From assembly GCA_018241125.1 (NCBI GenBank), contig JAFEEL010000007.1, positions 124,001 through 188,000 of the forward strand: a stretch of 64,000 bases of DNA, given 5' to 3'. Positions 15,572-25,082 of this stretch are shown piece by piece. Both the position numbers and the translations under genes were made by a program. The notes beneath the pieces were generated by a model that was given only the letters and a program-made list of their open reading frames with translations, did not search any database and was not told where the DNA came from. Position 1 is the stretch's first letter, and every line of letters begins with the position of its first letter. This DNA is from Pseudomonadota bacterium (GTDB lineage Bacteria; Pseudomonadota; Gammaproteobacteria; Xanthomonadales; Xanthomonadaceae).

Positions 15572-17713
15572 TCAGGCGCTCTTGGCGTCGTCGTCACGCG
15601 CCTGATGCAGGGCGTTGGACAGCGCGCGTTGCAACAGCGGGCCTTCGCCCTCGACGATGCTCACCAGACCTTGTTCCAGCGCCCAGGCCAGATCCTCGGG
15701 GCGTTGTTCGCGGATCTTCAAGCCGTTGCGGTTGACGAACAGGCAGCGTCCGGAATACGGGCTGACCCACGACAACTTGACGCGCTCGCCATCCTTGTCG
15801 CGGTCGGCGAAAGTGAACCAGGTGCCCGGGCGCAGGCCGCGCACGCGCGCCAGCACGTCCGGGTTCACGTTATGCGGCAGCGGTTGTTCCTCGACGCTAC
15901 CCGGATCGGCGGCCAATGCGCCCGGTGCAATGCCCGCAGGCGGCGCGGCTTCGATGAACGCCGGCGCGGGCAAGTCGCCAACGCGGTAGCGGACGTATTC
16001 TTGCAACTCGCCGACCAGTTGCCGGATTTCATGATCCTGATAGGCGACCATCGCCAAGCCTTGACGCAGTTGGTTCTCCATGATCGGCAACAGGGCGCGC
16101 ATGCGCAGGTGTTCGATTCGTCCGGAGCCGGCGGTGGCGCACCAGACCATGGACTCGGCAAAGCCCAGCGCTTCCCGGTACACCGGTGAATCCGGGCCTT
16201 GACGGAGCCACAACAACACCAGGCAGTTCATCCACGGGCGGGTGACGAGGTAGCGCACCCACGAGGGAATGTTGGCGCTGCCGATGGTCTGCAACAACGC
16301 CTGATTGACTTGCCGGCGCGCCTGCCACAAGCGTTCGCGACCGGCGTGCGCTTCCACCGCGCGCTGCTCGGCCAAGTCCGAACGCCGGCGTTGCTGTTCG
16401 AGTTTCGCCCGCAGCTGCGCGACCGTGGTGTCGGCATCGTGCGGCGAGGCGCTGCCGGCGATCTTTTGCAGCGAGTACTGCAGGTCGTTGAGCGCTTGTG
16501 CGCCCGGGTCGGCGCTCGGGCACCAACCGATGGCATTTTCCGCGACAAGATCGATCAGCTGCCGCAGCGGGTGATCGTCTTCGGCGATCAGCCCCGGGTG
16601 CCGCAACGAGGCGCGCATCACCGGCAGCATCAGTGTTTGCATGACCGGCTGCATCGGGCTGGGGATGCACTGGTCGGACGCCATCGCGTCGAACACCCGC
16701 CCGAGGATGTCCACCGTGGCCGACTGCTGCGGCGATGGCGCTTGCCCGGCAGTGGCTTGGCGAACCTCATCCAGAACCTGATTGGCCAACAGCCGCGGCG
16801 GTGGCAGCGGCTGGCCACCGAGCGGGCGTTCACCGGCGCGGGCCAAAGCGTGATCGAGCGCGGCGGTCGCCTGTTCGGCCACCGGCCCCGGGATGGGTTG
16901 GGTCATCCCGGCGGCGCCATGCTGCAACAGAAGGTTCCGCAGGGTGGTCAACAGTTCGCGTTCGTCGGCTTGCAATGGGGCGATCAACCCCGCGTGGCGG
17001 GCGACTGCATGCGTGGCCAGTGCCTCGACCGGGGCCGCATGCACCTCCGGATGCGGCGCATGCGCGGCGCGGGCTCGGCCCTGACCCAGCATCGGCAGTA
17101 CGCCGGCGGCGGCCAGCCGAACATTCACCTCGGCGTAGATCGGCTCCAGCGCGCCGAGCACTTGCCGTTCGAAGATCTTGAACAAGATCAACAGCGTTTG
17201 CAGATCCACCGCGAGCCCGGCCGCCGCCGCGCGAATGGCGTTGCACAGCGCGTACGGCCCGAACGGGTTGAGCGCCGAATCGGCCGTGCCGACGCCCTGC
17301 AACCACGCCACGCGCTGGTCGAAGGCGTGCAACAGATGCGACAGGCGTTGGCTCGCGCGTGCGGCCATCGCGTCGATGGCCAGTTGCAACTCCAGTTCGT
17401 CCGGATCGACCAGCGCCAGGGTTGCGTCGCCTTCCGCCGGCTTGGCGCGTACGGTTTGCGCATCGCCGATCCGCGACACGAAGCGATCGATCACCGCGCT
17501 GCGCTGACGACGGCACTCGCGCAGGGCGTCGAACAGGATTTGCTGGGTCTGCCCGGACTGGGTGCGCTCGCCGAGGTCGAACAGCGCATCGTCGAGCGCG
17601 TCGAATACCGCCACCAGTGGTTCGCGCAGGCGCGCGCGCAACCCATCGCCCAACTCGCCGAGAATGCGTGCGACGGTGGCGGTCGGTAGCGGACGGGCGC
17701 TCTCGTCGCTCAT
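15572..17713 (-). CDS. DUF1631 family protein
   Basis: A 713-aa cytoplasmic protein of a family common in Xanthomonadales and other beta/gammaproteobacteria, with no assigned biochemical role that I know of. It is mostly alpha-helical. The N-terminal region has LRECRRQRSAVIDRFV, the centre FNPFGPYALC-like segments, and the C-terminal ~90 residues form a beta-rich domain (GTWFTFADRDKDGERVKLSW, then SGRCLFVNRNGLKI) that resembles a PilZ-like fold by eye. ATG 17713 is preferred to an upstream TTG because that codon has no usable ribosome-binding site. It is monocistronic, 72 bp downstream of the Trm112-like gene. Confidence 0.85.
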   Translation of the reverse strand: MSDESARPLPTATVARILGELGDGLRARLREPLVAVFDALDDALFDLGERTQSGQTQQILFDALRECRRQRSAVIDRFVSRIGDAQTVRAKPAEGDATLALVDPDELELQLAIDAMAARASQRLSHLLHAFDQRVAWLQGVGTADSALNPFGPYALCNAIRAAAAGLAVDLQTLLILFKIFERQVLGALEPIYAEVNVRLAAAGVLPMLGQGRARAAHAPHPEVHAAPVEALATHAVARHAGLIAPLQADERELLTTLRNLLLQHGAAGMTQPIPGPVAEQATAALDHALARAGERPLGGQPLPPPRLLANQVLDEVRQATAGQAPSPQQSATVDILGRVFDAMASDQCIPSPMQPVMQTLMLPVMRASLRHPGLIAEDDHPLRQLIDLVAENAIGWCPSADPGAQALNDLQYSLQKIAGSASPHDADTTVAQLRAKLEQQRRRSDLAEQRAVEAHAGRERLWQARRQVNQALLQTIGSANIPSWVRYLVTRPWMNCLVLLWLRQGPDSPVYREALGFAESMVWCATAGSGRIEHLRMRALLPIMENQLRQGLAMVAYQDHEIRQLVGELQEYVRYRVGDLPAPAFIEAAPPAGIAPGALAADPGSVEEQPLPHNVNPDVLARVRGLRPGTWFTFADRDKDGERVKLSWVSPYSGRCLFVNRNGLKIREQRPEDLAWALEQGLVSIVEGEGPLLQRALSNALHQARDDDAKSA

Positions 17714-17785
17714 GGCCTGACTTGGCGGATCGCCGCGCTCATCACGTGCGTCCACCCTCGGGGGGATACGCAAATCCTAAAGCGG

Positions 17786-18052
17786 TCACGTCGGAAAATC
17801 TGTGATCTGCGCGCAGGAAATGGCTTCATCGGCGAGCAAAACCGGGATGCCGTCCGCAATTCGGTACACCAGCTTGCGATCACGCGTGATCAGCCCTTCG
17901 CGCAACGGTTCGGCTTGCGCACTGCCATCGGCGCACCGCAGACTGCCGACTGCGACGGCCCGATTGATCGCTTCCAGTTCGTGCGCCTGCAGCATCGCCA
18001 GTGGCTGGCGGGTGCTGGGGCAACACAGAATGTCGAGCAGGCGGCGATCCAT
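17786..18052 (-). CDS. Trm112 family protein (UPF0434/YcaR-like)
   Basis: An 88-aa protein with the family N-terminus ([17 protein letters not shown]) and C-terminal segment [18 protein letters not shown]. Trm112-like proteins are small zinc-ribbon-type activators of methyltransferases in eukaryotes; the bacterial role is unclear. Only the CC pair is present, so zinc binding is doubtful. ATG 18052 follows GGAGA by 4 bases. It is divergent from purE, with 143 bp between the starts. Confidence 0.85.
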   Translation of the reverse strand: MDRRLLDILCCPSTRQPLAMLQAHELEAINRAVAVGSLRCADGSAQAEPLREGLITRDRKLVYRIADGIPVLLADEAISCAQITDFPT

Positions 18053-18134
18053 CGGGTCTCCAACTTGGACAACGTCGGCGGGACGGCATTGCGGCCGTTG
18101 CCGTCGGTCGGTCACGATCTGGAGCAATATTGTA

Positions 18135-18163
18135 TTGCCTGTCGTGCATTTACAACATATTTT
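18135..18163 (+). promoter_or_regulatory. Candidate purEK promoter in AT-rich region
   Basis: TTGCCT (18135-18140) and TATTTT (18158-18163) with 17-bp spacing lie in a markedly AT-rich stretch (18126-18176) upstream of purE. A perfect TTGACA also occurs at 18170-18175 but has no -10 partner at the right distance. Pattern match only. Confidence 0.35.
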
Positions 18164-18195
18164 TCACTTTTGACATAGCGCCCGAGGCCCGCCCG

Positions 18196-18717
18196 ATGAA
18201 CCCGTCCGTCATTTCGCCGCAAGTGGGCATCGTCATGGGCTCGCGCTCGGATTGGGACACCATGCGCCACGCCAGCGAACGACTGGATTTGCTTGGCGTC
18301 GCCCACGAAGTGAGGGTGGTCTCCGCGCACCGCACGCCCGACCTGCTGTTTTCCTACGCCGAACATGCCGCGCCGCGCGGGTTGCGAGCGATCATCGCCG
18401 GTGCCGGCGGCGCCGCGCATCTGCCGGGGATGCTGGCGGCCAAGACCGCCGTGCCGGTGCTGGGCGTGCCAGTTCAATCCAGGGCGCTCAACGGCCTGGA
18501 TTCGCTGTTGTCGATCGTGCAGATGCCCGCCGGCATTCCGGTGGCGACGTTCGCCATCGGTGCGGCCGGCGCGGCCAATGCCGCGCTGTTCGCCGCGGCC
18601 ATGCTGGCCCACGACGATGCGCAGGTGCAGGCGGCGTTGGCCGCTTTCCGCGCGCGGCAAACACAGACCGTACTCGACGATGCCGACCCGCGGCGCGTAG
18701 CGACCCCGTCGGCATGA
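18196..18717 (+). CDS. purE: N5-carboxyaminoimidazole ribonucleotide mutase
   Basis: A 173-aa class I PurE with the conserved [12 protein letters not shown] loop, VSAHRTPD (catalytic His) and [12 protein letters not shown]. It moves the carboxylate of N5-CAIR to C4, giving CAIR in de novo purine synthesis. The ATG at 18196 follows a purine-rich stretch and gives the usual length. The stop overlaps the purK start by 4 bp (ATGA), as is common for this pair. Confidence 0.97.
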   Translation: MNPSVISPQVGIVMGSRSDWDTMRHASERLDLLGVAHEVRVVSAHRTPDLLFSYAEHAAPRGLRAIIAGAGGAAHLPGMLAAKTAVPVLGVPVQSRALNGLDSLLSIVQMPAGIPVATFAIGAAGAANAALFAAAMLAHDDAQVQAALAAFRARQTQTVLDDADPRRVATPSA

Positions 18718-19901
18718 CCACCGTCGGCATCCTCGGCGGTGGCCAACTCGCGCGCATGCTCGCACTGGCGGGGGCACCGCTGGGCCTGCGCTTTCTCGTG
18801 CTCGACAGCGCCGCCGATGCCTGTGCCGGGCAGTTCGCGCCGCTGCTGCGCGCCAACTACACCGATGTCGATGCGCTGAGCGAGTTCGCGCAGCGCGTGG
18901 ACGTGGCCACCTTCGACTTCGAAAACGTGCCGGCCCAAAGCGCGCGCTGGCTGGCCGATCGCGTGCCGGTGTTTCCCAATCCACGCGCATTGGCGGTGGC
19001 GCAGGATCGGTTGGCGGAAAAATCCCTGTTCGTCGAGCTGGGCATCCCCGTGCCGCAGTTCGCCGACATCGTGACCCGCGCCGATCTGGATGCGGCGATC
19101 GCCCGCATCGGCACGCCATGCATCCTCAAGACCCGACGCCTGGGCTACGACGGCAAGGGGCAGTTTCGCATCAAGCCCGGACTGGGGAGTCGGGACTCGG
19201 GACTCGGACACGCCAAGGCAACTGTGGACTCGGCGTGGGCTGCATTGGGTTCGCAGGCGGGCACGGTCGGACTGATTCTGGAAGCTTTCGTACCGTTCGA
19301 TCGCGAAGTTTCGGTGGTCGCCGTGCGTGGGCGCGACGGGCAGTTCCGGGCGTGGCCGCTGACCGAGAACTGGCACGTCGACGGCATCCTCTCGGCCAGC
19401 CTCGCGCCGGCGCTGGTGCCCGCGGAGATCGCCGAAGCGGCCATCGCCCATGCCCGCGCAGTGGCGCAGGCGCTCGATTACGTGGGCGTATTCGCGCTCG
19501 AGCTGTTCCTCGTCGACGGCAAGCTGTTCGCCAACGAAATGGCACCGCGCGTGCACAACTCGGGGCACTGGACGATCGAGGGCGCGGAGACTTCGCAGTT
19601 CGAAAATCATCTGCGCGCCGTGCTGGGCCTGCCGCTGGGCAGCACCCACATGCGCGGTCACGCCTGCATGCTCAACTGGGTCGGGGAACTACCGGACGCC
19701 CGCGCGGTACTCGCCGATCCGTGCGGGCACTGGCACGATTACGGCAAGTCGCCACGACCGGGCCGCAAGGTCGGCCACGCCACCTTGCGGGCCGATACGG
19801 TGGCGGAATTGGCTGGGGGCCTGCGAGCCGTTGGCAACGCGCTGGGGCGGGACGATCAGGTCGCCCCGGTGCTGGCGCGCGCGTGCCTGGGGCGCGCCTG
19901 A
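18714..19901 (+). CDS. purK: N5-carboxyaminoimidazole ribonucleotide synthase
   Basis: A 395-aa ATP-grasp enzyme that uses ATP and bicarbonate to carboxylate AIR. The N-terminus has [14 protein letters not shown]; the ATP-grasp core has [13 protein letters not shown], then [20 protein letters not shown], and [14 protein letters not shown]. Between GKGQF and EAFVP there is an extra ~15-residue segment ([11 protein letters not shown]) encoded by three tandem 7-bp repeats at 19187-19207; compared with E. coli PurK, this looks like an in-frame insertion in a surface loop. A short GC hairpin (GGTCGC/GCGACC, 19911-19926) lies after the stop. Confidence 0.96.
   Translation: MTTVGILGGGQLARMLALAGAPLGLRFLVLDSAADACAGQFAPLLRANYTDVDALSEFAQRVDVATFDFENVPAQSARWLADRVPVFPNPRALAVAQDRLAEKSLFVELGIPVPQFADIVTRADLDAAIARIGTPCILKTRRLGYDGKGQFRIKPGLGSRDSGLGHAKATVDSAWAALGSQAGTVGLILEAFVPFDREVSVVAVRGRDGQFRAWPLTENWHVDGILSASLAPALVPAEIAEAAIAHARAVAQALDYVGVFALELFLVDGKLFANEMAPRVHNSGHWTIEGAETSQFENHLRAVLGLPLGSTHMRGHACMLNWVGELPDARAVLADPCGHWHDYGKSPRPGRKVGHATLRADTVAELAGGLRAVGNALGRDDQVAPVLARACLGRA
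19187..19207 (+). repeat. Three 7-bp tandem repeats inside purK
   Basis: GAGTCGG, GACTCGG, GACTCGG in direct succession. The run adds an in-frame glycine/serine-rich stretch to PurK. I recall runs of this GACTCGG type from intergenic regions of Xanthomonadales; here one lies in a coding sequence. Confidence 0.8.
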
Positions 19902-19938
19902 GCCGCGCTGGGTCGCCAACGCGACCGCGAGCGCCCGC

Positions 19939-20487
19939 TCACCACCACCACGGCCCCCACGGGTACGGCGGGCCGAAGAACGGATCGTAGGCGTACACCG
20001 TGCGCACGCGCTGCACCTTCGGCCACAGGTAGATCACGTCGGCGGCGACCTTGGGCTGGCGGTAGTCGTACTCGCCCACGCGGCGGGTTTCGTAACCGGC
20101 GACATGGCCGGTGACGGTGACGCTGCGACCGATGGCGAACACCTGCGGTTCGTAGAATCCGGCGCGGCAGGCGAGGAAGCGGCCGGCCGAGCGATCCTTG
20201 TACAGCACCGGGCGGCTTTGCTCGTTCAGCGGGCGGGCGACGAGTTGGAAACACGTTTGTCCGGCCTCGTTTTCCACCTTGGCGATGGTGCCGCCCCAGC
20301 GCACCGCCTGCCCGGTGGCGTCCTGGGTGATGGCGGCACCCGGATCGACGGCGGCGAACTGGCCCTGCAGCGGCTTGGGCACACTGGCGCAACCGGCCAG
20401 CAGCACCAGCAGCGAGGCGGTGGCAACACCGCGGGGTATGCGGTGCGCGATGCCGCGGTGGGCGGGACGGCGGTTGGCGGCGGTCAT
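19939..20487 (-). CDS. Slp family outer membrane lipoprotein
   Basis: A 182-aa lipoprotein: basic N-terminus, hydrophobic core TASLLVLL and lipobox LAGC (Cys33). The mature part matches Slp (starvation lipoprotein): a VRWGGTIAKVEN strand, then RPVLYKDRSAGRFLACRAGF and VTVTGHVAGYETRRVGEYDYR. The C-terminus ends in a striking Pro/Trp-rich tail (FFGPPYPWGPWWW). E. coli Slp is induced by starvation and acid stress; its exact function is unresolved. It ends a leftward cluster tgpA-DUF58-moxR and starts 26 bp after tgpA. Confidence 0.88.
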   Translation of the reverse strand: MTAANRRPAHRGIAHRIPRGVATASLLVLLAGCASVPKPLQGQFAAVDPGAAITQDATGQAVRWGGTIAKVENEAGQTCFQLVARPLNEQSRPVLYKDRSAGRFLACRAGFYEPQVFAIGRSVTVTGHVAGYETRRVGEYDYRQPKVAADVIYLWPKVQRVRTVYAYDPFFGPPYPWGPWWW

Positions 20488-20512
20488 GGCGGGCTCCGGT
20501 GGCGTTGCACAA

Positions 20513-22474
20513 TCAGGATGGATGGCGCTGGGTCGACTTGAAGGCGCGCAAATCGCCGATCAGCGCTTGTCGCGCGCTGGCATCGAGCGCACCTCGAGCG
20601 TAGCGCGCGTCGGCGAAACGCACGCTGAGCGATAGCACCGGTGCGCCCTGCGCAGCCAACTCAGGAGCGATCCTCCGGGCCCATGCCAGCGCCGGTTCGT
20701 GCGCCAGTTTGCCCAGCCCGGCGCGCGCCAGCTCGCGCGTGAACTGAGCCCAAGCCTGATCGAGTCGATCGACTGGCCGGCCGCGCTGGCGCCATTGAAA
20801 CGCGCCGATGATCGACAGCAAGGCGCCGACCACGACCGCGAAGATCGCCGCGAGCGTGCGCGTATCCGGATCGGGAACGCCCAATGCGCGCAACAACGCC
20901 AGTTGGCGCGTGGCATCGAAACCGAGCACGAAGCGATTCCAGCCGTAGCGGAGCCAATCGCCGACGTCGAACAGGCGTCCGGCCGCGGTTTCGTTGCCGC
21001 CCGGCCCGGAGTCGAACTGCCCACCGTGGCGGAACACGCGCTCGGGCGCCACCGCGGCGGTGGGGTCCACGCGCACCCAGCCGCGCCCTTGCAGCCACAC
21101 TTCCGACCACGCGTGCGCATCCGACTGGCGCACCAGCAGGAAGTTGCCAAGGCGGTTGTTGTAACCGCCGACGTAGCCGGTCACCACCCGCGCCGGAATG
21201 CCGGCGGCGCGCATCAGGAAAGTGAACGAGGAACTGAAGTGCTCGCAAAAGCCGATTCTGGTGTCGAACAGGAACTCGTCCACGCTGTCGCGCCCCAGCG
21301 GCGGTGCCGCCAGGGAATAGCTGAAGCGGTCGTGAAACATCGCCAGCGCACGTTGCACGATCTGCACGTCGTCAGCGCCTTGCGCGCGCCATTGCCCTGC
21401 GAGCGCGCGGGTGCGCGGGTCGTAGTCGGCAGGCAGGCGCAAGGCCAGTGCGCGGATGCGCGGGTCGAGTTCGGCTTCGAATGCGATCGCGTGCGCCGAG
21501 GTGACCCGATAGGCGCGCACGCCGTCCACCGGTGCGTCGAAGCGCATGGAGCGATCTTGCGCCATGTTGGTGCCGGCTGGCGCCGATTCGGGCAGGTCGA
21601 GCGCGAACACGTAACGTTTGCCGGTCGGCTCCAGGCTGACCGTGTACGTCGTCGGCCTGCCACCGGCAGCCATGGTCGCCGGTGCCAGTTCCTGCGGCCA
21701 GTTCGGCTGTCGCCAACTGCGACCATCGAAGTCCCACATCACCAGCCCGCGCCAATACAGGTCTGGTTGCCTGGGCACGGCACCGTCGAAGCGCACACGG
21801 AAAGCCGGGGTGTCGTCGGTGAGCACGTCCAGCCAGTCGCCCGGCGCCATGTCGTCGGCGATCCCGAGCTTGGCCTTGGCAGCATTGGGCAAGCCCCACA
21901 GCGGGCTGCCCAGGCGCGGGAAGAACCAGAAGCTGGCCAGCGCCAGCGGCACGGCGAGCGCGAACAAGCCGAGCATCGCCATTGCCCGGCGGCGATCGAA
22001 CGTCGCGACAGGCAGGCCGACTTCGGCATCGGCCAGGCGCGCACAGGCCACCAGCGCCAGCACCGCGCCGGGCACCGCCAGGGCCAGAGTCAGCGGCCCT
22101 TGATCGAGCAACACCGCCGCGAAGGGCGCGAACAGCGCGAAGCCGACCACGGCGCGCGCGTCGCGCAGCGAACTGAGTTCGACCGGTTTGAGCAGCAGCA
22201 TCGCCAGCAACAGCGCGCTGCCGCTGTCGCGACCGATCCCGAACCGGTAGGCATACAGGACCAGCACGATGAAGGCGAAGGTCAGCAGCAGGCGCAGCGG
22301 TAGCGGCAGTGTGCGTTTCCAGCCGGCGATGGTGGCCAGTGCGCTGAGCCCGAGCAGGGCCAACGCCAGCCAACCGGGCAACAGTCGCAGCAGTGGCAGT
22401 GCGCACGCCAGCGCCGCGGCAAGACTCCACAGCTTGCTGCGCAGTTCCAGCGGCACCGGTGCCGGCTTAGCCAT
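20513..22474 (-). CDS. tgpA: TgpA-type membrane transglutaminase-like protease (DUF3488/DUF4129)
   Basis: A 653-aa membrane protein: about five N-terminal transmembrane helices (DUF3488), a periplasmic transglutaminase-like domain with the catalytic triad Cys (IGFCEHF), His (SDAHAWSEVW) and Asp (RVDPTAAV), then a further helix near residue 550 and a cytoplasmic DUF4129 tail. It matches Pseudomonas TgpA, which is essential there. It overlaps the DUF58 gene by 8 bp and lies downstream of moxR, a widely conserved trio whose substrate is not established; a role in envelope quality control is inferred. Confidence 0.92.
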   Translation of the reverse strand: MAKPAPVPLELRSKLWSLAAALACALPLLRLLPGWLALALLGLSALATIAGWKRTLPLPLRLLLTFAFIVLVLYAYRFGIGRDSGSALLLAMLLLKPVELSSLRDARAVVGFALFAPFAAVLLDQGPLTLALAVPGAVLALVACARLADAEVGLPVATFDRRRAMAMLGLFALAVPLALASFWFFPRLGSPLWGLPNAAKAKLGIADDMAPGDWLDVLTDDTPAFRVRFDGAVPRQPDLYWRGLVMWDFDGRSWRQPNWPQELAPATMAAGGRPTTYTVSLEPTGKRYVFALDLPESAPAGTNMAQDRSMRFDAPVDGVRAYRVTSAHAIAFEAELDPRIRALALRLPADYDPRTRALAGQWRAQGADDVQIVQRALAMFHDRFSYSLAAPPLGRDSVDEFLFDTRIGFCEHFSSSFTFLMRAAGIPARVVTGYVGGYNNRLGNFLLVRQSDAHAWSEVWLQGRGWVRVDPTAAVAPERVFRHGGQFDSGPGGNETAAGRLFDVGDWLRYGWNRFVLGFDATRQLALLRALGVPDPDTRTLAAIFAVVVGALLSIIGAFQWRQRGRPVDRLDQAWAQFTRELARAGLGKLAHEPALAWARRIAPELAAQGAPVLSLSVRFADARYARGALDASARQALIGDLRAFKSTQRHPS

Positions 22475-23411
22475 GCGGCATCAGCGCCAGTGCGCGCAGG
22501 CAGGCATGGCGCTGGGCATGCCCGAGCGCGGGGCCGAACGACTGTTCGGGCAACACCAGCAGGTAGCGCGCATTGGCCTTGTCGGCCTCGATCACCCAGC
22601 GCGCAAGGCGGCTGATGCGGGCTTCGACTGGCAAACCGGGAAGGGCGTGCCAGTCGAGCCGCAAGTCGCGGTCGGAGCGCGCCTCGTACTCGCGCACCAG
22701 CAGCTTGCCGATCCGCGCCGAGGCCTTCCACGCCACTTGCCGCGGCGGGTCGCCCGATCGGTAGTCGCGCAGGTGGTGCGGCTGTTCGCCCTGCGGGCGC
22801 ACGCGTCCACGCACGCCCATGCCCTCATGCTGGGGCAGTGGCGGGGCGTGCGCTTCCAGCGCTGGGTAGACCAGCAGCGGGGTGTGCGGCCAGAAATACG
22901 CCCACGCCCGCGCCAGCCCCAGCGGCTGCGTGGTGGACAGCCGCATGCGTCCGGGGTGCAGCCAGCCGCGGGTGGTGGTCGGCAGTGCCAGTTCGACCTG
23001 CATCGGCTCGGCGTCGGGCAGGGAAAACACCGCGCGCGCACTATCCAGCTCCAGCACCAGACCGAGGCGGGGACGGGCGCGTTGCGCGTCCAGGCGCAGT
23101 TGGATCGGCATGACTTCGCCGGCGTGCACGGGCTGACCGCGCAGTTGTTGCAGCCGCACACCGCTGAGCGTGAGCTGGGTCGAGTGCAGACTCAGCAACG
23201 CCGTCGAAGCCAGTCCGAAACCCAGCAGGAGCGCCGGGTTGTTGTTGTAGTTGAGCGCTCCGAGCAGCATCGCGCCCAGCACCGCGGCCAGAAAAAACCC
23301 GAAGCCGGTGGGCAGGATGTAGATGCGGTGGCGGTCGAGGCTGGCCGGCAGATCTTCGGCTTGGCGCGGCCGCATCCATGCCTGCATGCGCGTGCGCAGG
23401 GCGACGAACAT
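22467..23411 (-). CDS. DUF58 domain protein (MoxR-associated)
   Basis: A 314-aa protein with two N-terminal transmembrane helices (FGFFLAAVLGAMLLGALNY and NPALLLGFGLASTALLSLHS), an extracytoplasmic-looking beta region, and the DUF58 signature (HHLRDYRSGDPPRQVAWKASAR, shortened here) followed by DRDLRLDWHAL, which resembles a vWA-like MIDAS remnant. DUF58 proteins act with MoxR ATPases, probably as chaperone partners. I used ATG 23411, 7 bp after the moxR stop; the upstream open frame belongs to moxR's antisense. Confidence 0.9.
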   Translation of the reverse strand: MFVALRTRMQAWMRPRQAEDLPASLDRHRIYILPTGFGFFLAAVLGAMLLGALNYNNNPALLLGFGLASTALLSLHSTQLTLSGVRLQQLRGQPVHAGEVMPIQLRLDAQRARPRLGLVLELDSARAVFSLPDAEPMQVELALPTTTRGWLHPGRMRLSTTQPLGLARAWAYFWPHTPLLVYPALEAHAPPLPQHEGMGVRGRVRPQGEQPHHLRDYRSGDPPRQVAWKASARIGKLLVREYEARSDRDLRLDWHALPGLPVEARISRLARWVIEADKANARYLLVLPEQSFGPALGHAQRHACLRALALMPHG

Positions 23412-23418
23412 GGCCCGA

Positions 23419-24372
23419 TCAGTCCACCGCCACCGCGAGCACGATGGCCTTGGCCAGCCGGTCGCGGCTGTCGTCCTCGCCCTCGGGCACGAGGCGGTGC
23501 GAGGCGATCTCCACGAACAGCGACTGCACGTCGTCGGGCAGCACATGCCCGCGCCCGGCGATCAGCGCGTGCGCACGCGCCGCCGCGAGCAGGGCCAAAC
23601 CGGCGCGCGGCGACAGCCCGACCCGCACGCCGGTCTGCCGGCGGCTTTGCGCGAGCAGTTGCTGCACATAGCCGATCAGCGCGTCGCTGGCGTGCACCTC
23701 ACGCACGCACTGCCGCAGGGCCAGCACGTCGGTGGCCGCCAGCTGCGGGCGACACTGCGCGATCAAGTCGCGGCGGTCGGCGCTGGCGAGCATGCGCTTC
23801 TCCGCGTCGCCATCGGGGTAGCCCAGGGTGAGGCGCAACAAGAAGCGATCGAGTTGCGAATCGGGCAGGGGAAAGGTACCGGCCAGGTCCACCGGGTTTT
23901 GCGTGGCGATCACGAAAAACGGCTGCGGCAACGTGTGCGTGGTGCCATCAACGGTGACCGTGTGCTCGGCCATCGCCTCCAGCAGGGCGCTTTGCGTGCG
24001 CGGCGGGGCGCGGTTGATCTCGTCGGCCAGCAGCAGTTGCGTGAACACCGGGCCGGGATGAAAGCGAAACGCCTGCTGCGCTTGATCGAACACCGATACG
24101 CCGAGGATGTCCGAGGGCAGCAGGTCGGAGGTGAACTGGGTGCGCTGGAAGCTCAGTCCCACGGTGGCCGCCAGCGCGTGCGCCAGGGTGGTCTTGCCCA
24201 GACCGGGCAGGTCTTCGATCAGAAGATGGCCGCCGGCGAGCAGACAGGCAAACGCCAGTCGCACCTGTCGCGGTTTGCCCAGCACCAGCGATTCGACCTG
24301 CGCGATGGCGGCGGCGAGCGCGGTTCGGGCGGAAGCCGATACGCTGGTGTGGGCCTGGGTCTGGGCGTGCAT
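23419..24372 (-). CDS. MoxR-type AAA+ ATPase
   Basis: A 317-aa AAA+ protein with Walker A (DLPGLGKTTLAHALA), Walker B (LLLADEINRAPPRTQSALLEAM), sensor 1 (FFVIATQNPVDLAGTFPLP) and the MoxR C-terminal lid. MoxR ATPases help insert cofactors or assemble proteins together with vWA/DUF58 partners; the two genes that follow are DUF58 and tgpA. The start is ATG 24372; an in-frame TTG lies two codons upstream. A -10-like TATACA at 24403-24408 (minus strand) would give a short leader. Confidence 0.93.
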   Translation of the reverse strand: MHAQTQAHTSVSASARTALAAAIAQVESLVLGKPRQVRLAFACLLAGGHLLIEDLPGLGKTTLAHALAATVGLSFQRTQFTSDLLPSDILGVSVFDQAQQAFRFHPGPVFTQLLLADEINRAPPRTQSALLEAMAEHTVTVDGTTHTLPQPFFVIATQNPVDLAGTFPLPDSQLDRFLLRLTLGYPDGDAEKRMLASADRRDLIAQCRPQLAATDVLALRQCVREVHASDALIGYVQQLLAQSRRQTGVRVGLSPRAGLALLAAARAHALIAGRGHVLPDDVQSLFVEIASHRLVPEGEDDSRDRLAKAIVLAVAVD

Positions 24373-24497
24373 GCGCAATGCCGGTCGAGAACGTGCCTGA
24401 AGTGTATAGCGCGCCGCGGGGGTGCGCCGTGACCGGCGGTGGTCCGGAAGGTTTCAGTCGCGAACGCAGCGCTGGCGGTGCGCCCGAGCCTGCGCGA

Positions 24498-25082
24498 TCA
24501 CGGCACCTCGAAGCCGGCGGCCCGCAGCAATCGCGCCAGTCCGATCAGTGGCAAGCCAATCAGGGCGGTCGGATCCTGGCTGTCGATGGACTCGAACAAG
24601 GCGATGCCCAGCCCCTCGGACTTGAAGCTGCCGGCGCAGTCGTAGGGCTGTTCCGCACGCAAGTAGCGCTCGATGGCGTCTTGGGCGAGTTCGCGAAACC
24701 GGACGTGCGTCACATCGACATGGCGCCACGCCGTTTGCGTGGCGTGGTGGAGCAGACACACCGCAGTGTGAAAACTCACGCGCCGGCCCGATGCGGCACG
24801 CAACTGTGCCGTCGCGCACGCGTGCGTACCGGGTTTCCCCAGTGGCAGGCCGTCGCGTTCGGCCACTTGATCCGAGCCGATCACCCACGCCTGCGGGTGC
24901 CGGCGCGCCACCGCGACGGCTTTCTCGTCGGCCAGCCGCTGGCACAGTGTCGTTGGCGTTTCGTCGGTGTGTGCGGCTTCATCCACGCCCGCGGCTTGAA
25001 CCGTGAACGGCAACCCGAGTCGTTCGAGCAACTGCCGACGATAGGGCGAAGTCGAGGCGAGGATCAGGCGCGGCGCGTCCAT
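24498..25082 (-). CDS. maf: Maf/YceF family nucleoside triphosphate pyrophosphatase
   Basis: A 194-aa Maf protein with LILASTSPYRRQLLERLGLPF at the N-terminus, the catalytic GSDQVA segment, and YDCAGSFKSEGLG. YceF-type Maf proteins hydrolyse non-canonical nucleotides such as m7GTP. The yceF-yceD-rpmF-fab neighbourhood is conserved in gammaproteobacteria, although here maf is divergent from yceD. Its ATG overlaps the stop of the upstream membrane protein gene (TGATG), so the two are translationally coupled. Confidence 0.93.
   Translation of the reverse strand: MDAPRLILASTSPYRRQLLERLGLPFTVQAAGVDEAAHTDETPTTLCQRLADEKAVAVARRHPQAWVIGSDQVAERDGLPLGKPGTHACATAQLRAASGRRVSFHTAVCLLHHATQTAWRHVDVTHVRFRELAQDAIERYLRAEQPYDCAGSFKSEGLGIALFESIDSQDPTALIGLPLIGLARLLRAAGFEVP

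Noticed and set aside
16199-17689. Rightward open frame (496 codons) opposite the DUF1631 gene
   Set aside because: Arg/Gln/Gly-rich translation with no recognisable domain, antisense to a coherent family protein.
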